Part shown: piece after piece, positions 56,652-64,000 of the stretch
How the letters are laid out: each line of letters opens with the position of its first letter
How positions within the stretch are numbered: position 1 is the stretch's first letter
NCBI RefSeq assembly: GCF_947366995.1
Contig: NZ_CANBCC010000003.1
Location: 1 to 64,000 of the forward strand
Source: an uncultured Aquabacterium sp.
GTDB lineage: Bacteria; Pseudomonadota; Gammaproteobacteria; Burkholderiales; Burkholderiaceae_C
Length of the DNA: 64,000 nt
Reading direction: 5' to 3'
Notes under the pieces: model-generated
Told to the model about the DNA's origin: nothing
The model's input: only the letters and a program-made list of their open reading frames with translations
Database searches by the model: none
Translations under genes and position numbers: made by a program

Positions 56652-57776
56652 TTACAGGCCGGTCTTGAAGGACGTGTAGATGCGCGTCATCTGGCGGCGA
56701 ATGTCGTTGTTCAGCGCCTCGGGCTGCGCCATCTTCTTCATCTCGGCCTCGGGCGGGAACACCGCCGGGTCATTGGCCACTTCGGGCTTGATGAACTTGC
56801 GCGACGCCAGGTTCGGGTTGGCGTAGAACACCTTGTTGCTCAGGCCCGCATGCACCTCGGGGCGCAGGATGTAGTTGATCCACTTGTGGGCGTTCTCGGG
56901 ATGCGGCGCATCGGCCGGAATCACCATCGAATCCATGAAGATCACGCCGCCGGTCTTCGGCGTCATCGTCTGGATGTGCTGGCCCGTCTTGCCCTCGATC
57001 GCACGGTTCTTGGCGATGTTGATGTCGCCCGAGTAGCCGAACACCGCGCACAGCTGCCCGTTGGCCAGGTCGTTGATGTAGCCGCTCGAGCTGAACAGCG
57101 TCACGTACGGGCGGATGGTCTTGAGCAGCGGCGGCACGGCCTGGTAGTCGGCAATGTTCTTCGAGTACGCCGGTTTGCCCAGGTAGTGCAGCGCCGCCGG
57201 GATCACCTCGGTGGGCGAATCCAGGAAGGACACGCCACAGCTCTTGAGCTTGCTGATGTACTCCGGCTTGAAGATCAGGTCCCAGGCGTTGTCGGGCATG
57301 GGCGTGCTGCCCAGCGCGGCCTTCACCTTGTCGACGTTGATGCCGACCGTGGTGTAGCCCCACATCCAGTTGACCATGTACTGGTTGCCCGGGTCGAGCC
57401 GACCGAGCTGCGCCAGCATCGCCGGATCCAGGTTCTTCCAGTTCGGGATCTTGCTCTTGTCGATCTTCTGCAGCAGTCCGCCATCGGCCTGCAGCTTGCC
57501 CCAGTACGACGAGGGCACGACGATGTCATAGCCCGTCTTGCCGGCCACCAGCTTGGCGTGCACGATCTCGTTGTTGTCGAACACGTCGTAGCGGACCTTG
57601 ATGCCCGTCTCCTTCTCGAAGTTGGCAATCGTGTCCGGTGCGATGTAGTTCGACCAGTTGTAGATGTTGAGCACCTTCTCTTCCTCGGCGTGGGCGCCCA
57701 GGGCTGCCGCCATGCCGAAGGCCAGGCCGCACGTCAGCCGGATCAGGGAAGGCATTGCACTCATCTTCAGGTTCAT
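56652..57776 (-). CDS. potF: Putrescine-binding periplasmic protein PotF
   Basis: A 374-residue exported polyamine-binding protein with signal peptide to about residue 30 (GAHAEEE) and the family start of the mature protein, LNIYNWSNYIAPDTI, whose tryptophan and serine contact the diamine in PotF. Further landmarks are DIVVPSSYW and GYSGDINIAKNRA. I start at MNLKMSAM, with GGAGA just upstream, rather than 20 codons earlier. It delivers putrescine to PotHI. It lies 117 bases after puuA. Confidence 0.93.
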   Translation of the reverse strand: MNLKMSAMPSLIRLTCGLAFGMAAALGAHAEEEKVLNIYNWSNYIAPDTIANFEKETGIKVRYDVFDNNEIVHAKLVAGKTGYDIVVPSSYWGKLQADGGLLQKIDKSKIPNWKNLDPAMLAQLGRLDPGNQYMVNWMWGYTTVGINVDKVKAALGSTPMPDNAWDLIFKPEYISKLKSCGVSFLDSPTEVIPAALHYLGKPAYSKNIADYQAVPPLLKTIRPYVTLFSSSGYINDLANGQLCAVFGYSGDINIAKNRAIEGKTGQHIQTMTPKTGGVIFMDSMVIPADAPHPENAHKWINYILRPEVHAGLSNKVFYANPNLASRKFIKPEVANDPAVFPPEAEMKKMAQPEALNNDIRRQMTRIYTSFKTGL

Positions 57777-57893
57777 GGTGATCGTCTCCAGCGCGGGGCC
57801 GCGAACAGGTTCAGGTGCGCACCCGGACAGGTGCATCGGTTCAATTCGAAATTGTGACGCGCCGATGTGGTGCGGACGCCGCAGGGCGCCCGC

Positions 57894-59261
57894 TCACACA
57901 TGCAGCAGCAGGTGCTCGCGCTCCCACGGCGAGATCACCTTCATGAATTCGGCGTACTCCACTTCCTTGATCTCGGTGTAGACCGTGACGAACTCGTGGC
58001 CCAGCACCTCGGCCAGGTCGGCTTCATCGCGCAACAGGGCGAGCGCCTCACCCAGGCTGCGGGGCAGGCCGTAGTCCCCGAGGTAGGCGTCGCCCCGGCA
58101 TTCCGGCGCCGGCTCGATCTGCTTGACCATGCCGAGGTAGCCGCAGGCCAGCGTGGCGGCCAGCGCCACATACGGGTTGGCATCCGCCCCGATCACGCGG
58201 TTCTCGATGCGGCGCGAGGCCGGGGTGGCCACGGGCGATCGGAAGCCCACCGTGCGGTTGTCCGAGCCCCACTGGATGTTGATGGGCGCTGCGGTGGCCC
58301 GCACCAGCCGGCGGTAGCTGTTCACATAGGGCGCCATCAACGCCATGGCCGCGGGCACATAGCGCTGCAGCCCGCCGATGAACCAGTGAAACGCCTTCGA
58401 CGGGCTGCCGTCCGGGTTGCTGAAGATGTTCTGCCCCGTGGCCGTGTCGACCACGCTCTGGTGCACGTGCATGGCGCTGCCCGGCTCGTTGGCCATGGGC
58501 TTGGCCATGAAAGTCGCGTACATCTCGTGGCGCAGCGCCGCCTCGCGGATCGTGCGCTTGAAGAAGAACACCTCGTCGGCCAGGCCCAGCGGGTGGTCGT
58601 GAAAGAAGTTGATCTCCATCTGCCCCGCGCCCACCTCGTGGATCAGCGTGTCGACGTTCAACTCCATCTTCTCGCAGTAGTCGTAGATGTCCTCGAACAG
58701 CGGATCGAACTCGTTGACCGCGTCGATGGAGTAGGCCTGCCGCGAGGTTTCGGCCCGACCGCTGCGCCCCCGGGGCGGCCTCAGCGGCATGTTGGGATCG
58801 GTTGACCGCTCGATCAGGTAGAACTCCAGCTCGGGCGCCACCACCGGCGACCAGCCCTTGTCGGCATACAGCTGGCACACCCGCTTGAGCACCGAGCGCG
58901 GCGCATACGGAATGAGGTTGCCCTCGCGGTCGAAGCAATCGTGGATGACCTGCGCCGTGGGGTCGGAGGCCCACGGCACGATGCGCACCGTGGCCGGGTC
59001 CGGCTGCAGGTGCATGTCGCGGTCGGTCGGGGTGATGACGTCGTAGTACGGGCCGCTGGCCGGGAACTCGCCCGTCACGCCGATGGCCACGATGCCCTCC
59101 GGCAGGCGCATGCCGCGGTCTTCGGTGAACTTCTGGCGCGGCAGGATCTTGCCGCGGGCCACCCCCGTCAGGTCAGGGACGAGGCATTCGATTTCGGTGA
59201 CACGCCGCTCGTTGAGCCAATGCTCCAGATCGCTGAAACTGCCGGGTAGCTTGCCTTGCAT
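57894..59261 (-). CDS. puuA: Gamma-glutamylputrescine synthetase-like glutamine synthetase
   Basis: A 455-residue glutamine-synthetase-fold ligase. The metal-binding glutamates lie in APELEFYL, GAGQMEINF and ENRVIGADANPY, with the nucleotide loop GSAMHVHQS. Context with potFGHI and puuC points to ligation of glutamate to putrescine, the first step of the Puu route. Length fits PuuA (472 in E. coli). GAGGA lies six bases before the ATG giving MQGKLPG. It appears to lead the puuA-potFGHI operon. A related ethanolamine or other amine specificity is possible. Confidence 0.9.
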   Translation of the reverse strand: MQGKLPGSFSDLEHWLNERRVTEIECLVPDLTGVARGKILPRQKFTEDRGMRLPEGIVAIGVTGEFPASGPYYDVITPTDRDMHLQPDPATVRIVPWASDPTAQVIHDCFDREGNLIPYAPRSVLKRVCQLYADKGWSPVVAPELEFYLIERSTDPNMPLRPPRGRSGRAETSRQAYSIDAVNEFDPLFEDIYDYCEKMELNVDTLIHEVGAGQMEINFFHDHPLGLADEVFFFKRTIREAALRHEMYATFMAKPMANEPGSAMHVHQSVVDTATGQNIFSNPDGSPSKAFHWFIGGLQRYVPAAMALMAPYVNSYRRLVRATAAPINIQWGSDNRTVGFRSPVATPASRRIENRVIGADANPYVALAATLACGYLGMVKQIEPAPECRGDAYLGDYGLPRSLGEALALLRDEADLAEVLGHEFVTVYTEIKEVEYAEFMKVISPWEREHLLLHV

Positions 59262-59358
59262 CAGGTCCTCGGTGGATGGGGTGCAGGCCGGTTGCCCGGC
59301 TGCCAGCCGGGGTGCTCGCAAGGCCCGTACCAGGGTGCATGCCGGACCAGTGTGCCAA

Positions 59359-59376
59359 ACGGTCAAACCGTGTCAA
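59359..59376 (-). promoter_or_regulatory. puuA promoter -35 with overlapping dyad
   Basis: On the minus strand, TTGACA (59376-59371) adjoins the inverted repeat ACGGT-CAA-ACCGT (59359-59371), about 110 bases before the puuA ATG. The -10 is poor, suggesting activated or tightly controlled transcription. No PuuR gene is visible. Confidence 0.45.
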
Positions 59377-59550
59377 GCCGCACGGCCCCGGAGCTCTCGT
59401 CACATCGGACACAAGTTCTTGCACTTTTGATGTGCGCGCGGGGCCCCCAGGCGGGTGCCCATGCATGGTGCACGGCGGCTTTTGCGCTACCGTCGCCGCA
59501 TGACCAGCCCGTGCATCCGCACACGGGTGACAGACACATCAGGGACGACC

Positions 59551-62529
59551 ATGACCGACCATTCCGGCATCCAGCATGCGCTGGGTGACGCTGCGCGCAG
59601 CGTGCTCGATGGCCTGCTGGCCGAGCTCAGCGCCTTCGGCCCCAACCAGCACACCCGGCTGCTGCGCCTGCACACTCCGCTGGGCCCAGACGTGCTGCTG
59701 GCCGAGCGCGTGCAGATCCACGAAGGGATCGGCCCCGGCGCCGCGCTGCTGCCCGACACCCTCGATGCCCCCGTCGGCCCGCACCCTGCCCCGTCGGTGG
59801 AGGCGCCCCCCACGGGTCAGCGCATCGAATTGCTGGCGCTCAGCACCCGTGCCGATCTCGCTCCCGTGGACCTCCTCGGCCACCCTGTCCTGCTGGAGCT
59901 GCTCACTGCCGGCCCGGGCGGTACGCTTCGCCCCTTCCACGGTCACGTCACCGCCTTCGAACTGCTGGGCGCCGATGGCGGCCATGCCCGCTACCGCCTG
60001 CGCATCGAACCCTGGCTGGCCTTCCTCGGCCACCGCACCGATGCCTGGGTGTTCCAGGACATGAGCGTGCTCGACATCACCGAAGCGGTGTTCGCCGACT
60101 ACGCCGCACAGGGCAAGCTGGTGCCCGCCTGGCGGTTCGATCTGGCCGACCGCAGCGCCTACGCGCGCCGCTCGCTGTGCGTGCAGTTCAACGAAACCGA
60201 CCTCGCCTTCCTGCAGCGCCTGTGGGCCGAAGAAGGCCTGTTCATCTGGTTCGAGCACGAGGGACGCCCCGCCGACGCCCCCCACCTGGGCCGCCACACC
60301 CTGGTGATCGCCGACCACAACGGTGCCTTCGGCCCCAACGCGCAGCCGCGCGTGCGCTTCACCCAGCCCGGCGCCGTGATGAAGGAAGACAGCCTCACGC
60401 GCTGGCACGGCCTGCGCCGCATCAGCCCGGCCACGCTGCACACCGCAAGCTTCGACTACCGGGCCGTGGCCAACCACGGCGCCAGCGCCACCACCGACGC
60501 CGGCCACGACCAGCCCTTCGATCTGGTCCACGCCGACCAACCCGGCACCTATGCCTACGAGACCCCGGCCCAGGCCGAGCGCCGCGCCTGGGTGCAGATG
60601 CAGTCGCTCGACGCGGCGCGCAAGCGCTTCGTGGGTGAAGGCACCGTGCGCACGCTGGCGCCAGCCACCACCTTCACCTTGCTGGACCATGCCGAGCACG
60701 ACGTGGGGATCCTGCTGGCCGGCAGCACCGAGAACCAGTTCGTGGTGCTGGGCGTGGTGCACGAGGCGCGCAACAACCTGAGCGCCGATGCGCAGGCTGG
60801 GCTGAAGCGCCTGCTGGGCGATGCCGTGCTGGGCGCCCTGGCCGCCGCCGGTGACGGCGAAGCCCAGGCCAACGACTCGGACGCGCCCCTGTACCGCGCC
60901 CGCGTGACCGCCCAGCGCCACAGCGTGCCCGTACGCGCGCCCATGCGCGGCGCCGACGGACGGCTGCTGCACCCGCGCCCGGTGGTGCACGGCGCCCAGA
61001 CGGCCGTGGTCGTGGGCCTCGGCGAGCCGGTGCACACCGACCGTGACGGCCGCATCAAGGTGCAGTTCCACTGGCAACGCGGCGCTCAGGGTAGCCACCG
61101 CCTGAGCGCCCCGGCCGACGACAACGCGCCCGCCTCCGCTGCCTCCGGCACCTGGGTGCGGGTCGCGCAAGACTGGTCCGGCCAGAACTGGGGCAGCGTC
61201 TTCATCCCCCGCCTGGGCCAGGAGGTCATCGTCGGCTTCGTCGAAGGCGACATCGACCGCCCCGTGGTGGTGGGCGCGGCCTACAACGGACAAGGCGCCG
61301 CCGATGCGCAGGGCAACCAGGTGGCCGCCGGCAGCGCCACGGCCACGGGCAACGCCCCCGCGTGGTTCCCCGGCAGCCAGAAGGCCGGCGAGCTGGAGGG
61401 CCACGCCCACACGGCCACACTGAGTGGCTTCAAGAGCCAAGCGCTGGATGCCTCGCAGACGGGGAGCGGCGGGCACAACCAGCTCGTGCTGGACGACACG
61501 CCAGGACAAGGCCGGCTGCTGGCGCACACCACCCAGCACCAGACCTGGCTGCAGATCGGCCACCTGCTGCAACAGCATGACAACCAGCGCCTGGCGCACC
61601 GCGGGCACGGGCTGGAGCTGCACACGCTGGCACAAGGCGCCCTGCGCGCCGCGTCGGGGCTGCACCTGTCGAGCTTTGCGCGCGCCGGTGGCACCAGTGC
61701 GCAGGCCCGCCCGATGGACACGCGCGAAGCACAGGCTCAACTGGTGAGCCATGCCGCCCTGGTGCGGACGCTGGCCGGCAACGCCCGCACGCACCAAGCC
61801 AACCTGCCCAACGAGGCGGAAGCCGACAAGCTGCCCGCGCACCAGGCCATGCAGGCCACGGTGCGGAGCTTGAAGGGCACGGAAGGCAACGGCCAGGGCA
61901 GCGAAGCCGATGGCGCATCGGGCGAGGTGGTGCCCATCGGCGGCGGGCACGGCAGCATCCCCGTCACCGAGCGACCGGATCTGGTGGCCAGCGCCGCCGG
62001 AGACATCGCCGGCATGACGCCTGCCCATACGGTGCTGAGCGCCGGCCAGCACACCACGATGAGCGCCGCGCAAGACACCAACCTGCTGGCCCAGCGCCAT
62101 CAGGCCTGGGCCGTGAAAGACGGCATCAGCCTGTTCACCCGCGGCGAGGCGAAGAACGAACAGCGCGCCGTGAAGGACGTCGGCATGAAGCTGCATGCGG
62201 CCAGCGGCAACGTGAACGTGCAGGCTCAGAGCGGCGCGTTTTCGCTGACGGCGCTGAACGCGGTCGATGTGCAGAGTACGGCGGCGGATGTGGTGATCTC
62301 GGCGCCCTCGCGCATCGTGCTCAATGGCGGCGGGGGCTACGTGAAGATCGACGGCGGCAACATCGAGATCGGCACGAGCGGGATGGCGCAGTTCAAGGCG
62401 GCGATGAAGGAGTTGACGTCGGGGGGAAGGCCCTCGGGAGATGGGCCCCCATTGAAGAAGATCGGATCGCTGAAAGGGTGCTCCGAGAAGGTCGTCGATG
62501 CGGCGCTGACTGGCTCCGCGGTGATCTGA
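59551..62529 (+). CDS. vgrG: Type VI secretion spike protein VgrG
   Basis: A 992-residue VgrG. The gp27-like base (SVLDITEAVFADYAA, FNETDLAFLQRLWAEEGLF) is followed by the gp5 OB domain (VVVGLGEPVHTDRDGRIKVQFHW, WGSVFIPRLGQEVIVGFVEGDIDRP) and a DUF2345 needle extension near the C-terminus (SGNVNVQAQSG, GGGYVKIDGGNIEIG). It forms the trimeric tip that carries effectors into target cells. AGGGA precedes the ATG. It is followed by an adaptor and an effector gene, so this is an orphan cargo island rather than the core T6SS cluster. Confidence 0.95.
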   Translation: MTDHSGIQHALGDAARSVLDGLLAELSAFGPNQHTRLLRLHTPLGPDVLLAERVQIHEGIGPGAALLPDTLDAPVGPHPAPSVEAPPTGQRIELLALSTRADLAPVDLLGHPVLLELLTAGPGGTLRPFHGHVTAFELLGADGGHARYRLRIEPWLAFLGHRTDAWVFQDMSVLDITEAVFADYAAQGKLVPAWRFDLADRSAYARRSLCVQFNETDLAFLQRLWAEEGLFIWFEHEGRPADAPHLGRHTLVIADHNGAFGPNAQPRVRFTQPGAVMKEDSLTRWHGLRRISPATLHTASFDYRAVANHGASATTDAGHDQPFDLVHADQPGTYAYETPAQAERRAWVQMQSLDAARKRFVGEGTVRTLAPATTFTLLDHAEHDVGILLAGSTENQFVVLGVVHEARNNLSADAQAGLKRLLGDAVLGALAAAGDGEAQANDSDAPLYRARVTAQRHSVPVRAPMRGADGRLLHPRPVVHGAQTAVVVGLGEPVHTDRDGRIKVQFHWQRGAQGSHRLSAPADDNAPASAASGTWVRVAQDWSGQNWGSVFIPRLGQEVIVGFVEGDIDRPVVVGAAYNGQGAADAQGNQVAAGSATATGNAPAWFPGSQKAGELEGHAHTATLSGFKSQALDASQTGSGGHNQLVLDDTPGQGRLLAHTTQHQTWLQIGHLLQQHDNQRLAHRGHGLELHTLAQGALRAASGLHLSSFARAGGTSAQARPMDTREAQAQLVSHAALVRTLAGNARTHQANLPNEAEADKLPAHQAMQATVRSLKGTEGNGQGSEADGASGEVVPIGGGHGSIPVTERPDLVASAAGDIAGMTPAHTVLSAGQHTTMSAAQDTNLLAQRHQAWAVKDGISLFTRGEAKNEQRAVKDVGMKLHAASGNVNVQAQSGAFSLTALNAVDVQSTAADVVISAPSRIVLNGGGGYVKIDGGNIEIGTSGMAQFKAAMKELTSGGRPSGDGPPLKKIGSLKGCSEKVVDAALTGSAVI

Positions 62530-62533
62530 CACC

Positions 62534-63454
62534 ATGTCCTTGGAAACCTCACCCGCTCTGAATGCGGTCGCACGCCTTCACGAAGCCACGGAGCGCGTGC
62601 CGGGCCAGAGTCTCTACCTGCTGGTAGACCCCGTCACATGGTCTGAAGAAGAACATGCCCGCTGGTCCGGCCGGCCCGTGGAATGGGCCGCAGTGCCTGT
62701 GCGCCACCCTGATGTGGAACCGGATCAAACGCCACGCCTGTTGCAGCTCGCACCCGGTACGGCGTCTGCCGACGACCTGCTTCTGAAGGAGTCTGTTTCG
62801 TTGTCACTGGATGAGGTGCTGCGCCCTGCCGAAGCCGGTCGCAAAGCCCGCTCGTACTGCGCGTGGATTGCGTCGAGCGTGTCAAAACAAGCGCTGGCCA
62901 ACGCGATCGCCGGGGCCTGCTGGCAACACATCGAGGAGCGCCGTCGCTTGGTTCGAATCTGGGACCCTCGGCTTCTCTCCTCATGGGCGGATGTCTGCCG
63001 CCAGGAAGAAATGGCCCTGGATGCGGCGCCCAGCGAATGGTTCTTCTTCGACTGGTCCGGCGACTTGATTCGCCTCCACGCCAGCGGGAACCGGGGGCAC
63101 GTCATGGCCTGGCATGAACAGCGCCTGGTTCAACTCGGCGCCTTCAATCGGCTGATGCAATTACTCATACCTCGTCAGAAAGCGCCTGCGCGCGCGCTTG
63201 GGGCAGAGGTCTGGAGAACCCTAGCCCTGGTCGGGCAACTGAATCTGCTTCATGAAGATGACCGATTCAGGGTGGCGCGCGATTGCTTGCTGCATGGCAA
63301 CGCCATCAGGCACTCAAGCCGATTTGCCGACCTCCTCGCCACGGCACGCGAGCATCCCGGCAGCTACGGGGTGATGACATCAGAAATGGACTCGGCGGAC
63401 TGGAGGGAGATGGTCCGTGAAGGTGCATCGGCACTGCGCAGCCACAACCCATAG
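62534..63454 (+). CDS. DUF4123 type VI effector adaptor
   Basis: A 306-residue protein of the DUF4123 family (Tap/TEC), which loads a specific effector onto its VgrG. The N-terminal YLLVDPVTW opening and the WFFFDWSG stretch in the middle are typical. It starts five bases after the vgrG stop and is followed by the effector gene. Its codon use looks less GC-biased than that of neighbouring genes, which suggests acquisition with the effector. Confidence 0.85.
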   Translation: MSLETSPALNAVARLHEATERVPGQSLYLLVDPVTWSEEEHARWSGRPVEWAAVPVRHPDVEPDQTPRLLQLAPGTASADDLLLKESVSLSLDEVLRPAEAGRKARSYCAWIASSVSKQALANAIAGACWQHIEERRRLVRIWDPRLLSSWADVCRQEEMALDAAPSEWFFFDWSGDLIRLHASGNRGHVMAWHEQRLVQLGAFNRLMQLLIPRQKAPARALGAEVWRTLALVGQLNLLHEDDRFRVARDCLLHGNAIRHSSRFADLLATAREHPGSYGVMTSEMDSADWREMVREGASALRSHNP

Positions 63455-63472
63455 AGAGAAAGTCGGAACACC

Positions 63473-64000
63473 GTGTCAGAAACCAAAGACTGCAAGTTCT
63501 GCAATCGCAGGGGGCTGCCTCTGTTGCCCCTTCGCTTTGCGTACCTGCCAGACGGCGGAGGGCAACTCCCCCCGGGCATGTCAGCAGCAAAGTCGCTGGC
63601 AGGCGCCCTGGGGACAGGACAGTACGTCTTGCGCACCATCACCGAGGGCTTCGTGTACAGCTACGACACGCGAGCGCATGTCGGGTGGCGCTGTTTCGCC
63701 GCGACGCCCGACGGACGATTCCGCGAAGTGACGATCGCCGATGAGGATCGCCCCAAGGAGGCGCCAACGTTTCGCTGTGCGACTCAAGGACACGGTGTGG
63801 CGGCCTCGGTCATCTCGGTGGAAGACGCTCTTTCAGGGAGCGAGACGTGGGTCGGCTACTTCCGCACCTGGTTGACCCGAGATGCCCGAAAGACGCTGCG
63901 CGACAGCCTGGCCTTGCGGCAAAAGACCATGGTCAAGCTCGATCCCCGCAGCCTGGTCACGGGGGGCAGCCTGCCCGTGACGGACGGGTTTCGCATCGAC
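63473..64000 (+). CDS. Type VI effector, VasX/BTH_I2691-like N-terminus (partial)
   Basis: An open frame of 176 codons that runs off the window. It begins at GTG after a purine-rich stretch (AGAGAGAAAG). The N-terminus has CKFCNRRGLPLLPLRFAY, then LRTITEGFVYSYD and a glycine/tryptophan stretch, the pattern of the toxin VasX N-terminal domain and BTH_I2691-type effectors (Cys-x2-Cys, 'GLPLLPVRYA', 'L..GYLYVYD'). Position right after vgrG and DUF4123 fits an effector. The toxic C-terminal domain and any immunity gene are outside the window. Confidence 0.75.
   Translation, partial: MSETKDCKFCNRRGLPLLPLRFAYLPDGGGQLPPGMSAAKSLAGALGTGQYVLRTITEGFVYSYDTRAHVGWRCFAATPDGRFREVTIADEDRPKEAPTFRCATQGHGVAASVISVEDALSGSETWVGYFRTWLTRDARKTLRDSLALRQKTMVKLDPRSLVTGGSLPVTDGFRID

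Noticed and set aside
59539-62535. Very long open frame antisense to vgrG (about 1,000 codons), and similar ones antisense to the antiporter region (16533-19055) and at 2-1627
   Set aside because: These arise from extreme third-position GC in the true genes. Their products are histidine-, glutamine- and arginine-rich with no family pattern and no ribosome site.

Overview
The window is GC-rich throughout and reads as a chromosomal segment of a betaproteobacterium, most likely a Burkholderiales member near the Leptothrix/Rubrivivax/Aquabacterium group. Supporting traits are a PEP-CTERM surface protein, a three-gene pntAA/pntAB/pntB transhydrogenase, a DUF3138 outer-membrane protein, a beta-class GstA and a potFGHI-puuA polyamine operon. 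The assignment rests on gene content and codon style, not on a marker-gene comparison. I saw no rRNA or tRNA gene, CRISPR array or insertion sequence.

Left part (1-9.9 kb): a leftward, tightly overlapping lipid operon runs FAD amine oxidase, DUF1365, Cfa-like methyltransferase, MFS carrier, DUF3833 lipoprotein, SDR. Upstream lie a periplasmic glutathione peroxidase and a divergent LitR/CarH-type MerR regulator that keeps the full set of B12-photoreceptor residues. This looks like a light- or singlet-oxygen-responsive membrane-lipid modification module. Next come a PEP-CTERM protein and an FNR-like regulator with the four FNR cysteines in exact E. coli spacing. The gap between these two holds several short dyads.

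9.9-16.5 kb: a beta-oxidation operon (acyl-CoA dehydrogenase, thiolase, FadJ-type bifunctional enzyme, CaiB-type CoA transferase) is divergent from a TetR regulator. Similar 14-bp operator candidates precede both transcription units.

16.5-24.6 kb: KefB-like antiporter, YkvA and MtfA-like proteins, a GAF-GGDEF protein with a degenerate GVDEF site, an EthA-like Baeyer-Villiger monooxygenase facing a TetR regulator, a lipoprotein and an unrecognised protein.

24.6-45.9 kb: mostly housekeeping. It includes the pnt operon with panD inside it, nudJ-mnmA-PIN-DUF1439-thioesterase, glpD divergent from a GlpR-like regulator that is coupled to a PACE efflux gene, an alpha/beta hydrolase, gstA, leuS-lptE-holA, an orphan condensation-fold acyltransferase and a GGDEF-EAL protein.

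45.9-64 kb: a thioredoxin-like protein, the uncharacterised PA2779/PA2778 pair (small membrane protein plus C39-like lipoprotein peptidase), puuC, an orphan ParA, a chemoreceptor with a CheR/CheB-tether-like tail, a DUF3138 porin-like protein, and potIHGF-puuA for putrescine uptake and glutamylation. The right edge holds a type VI secretion cargo module: vgrG, a DUF4123 adaptor and the start of a VasX/BTH_I2691-type effector that runs out of the window.
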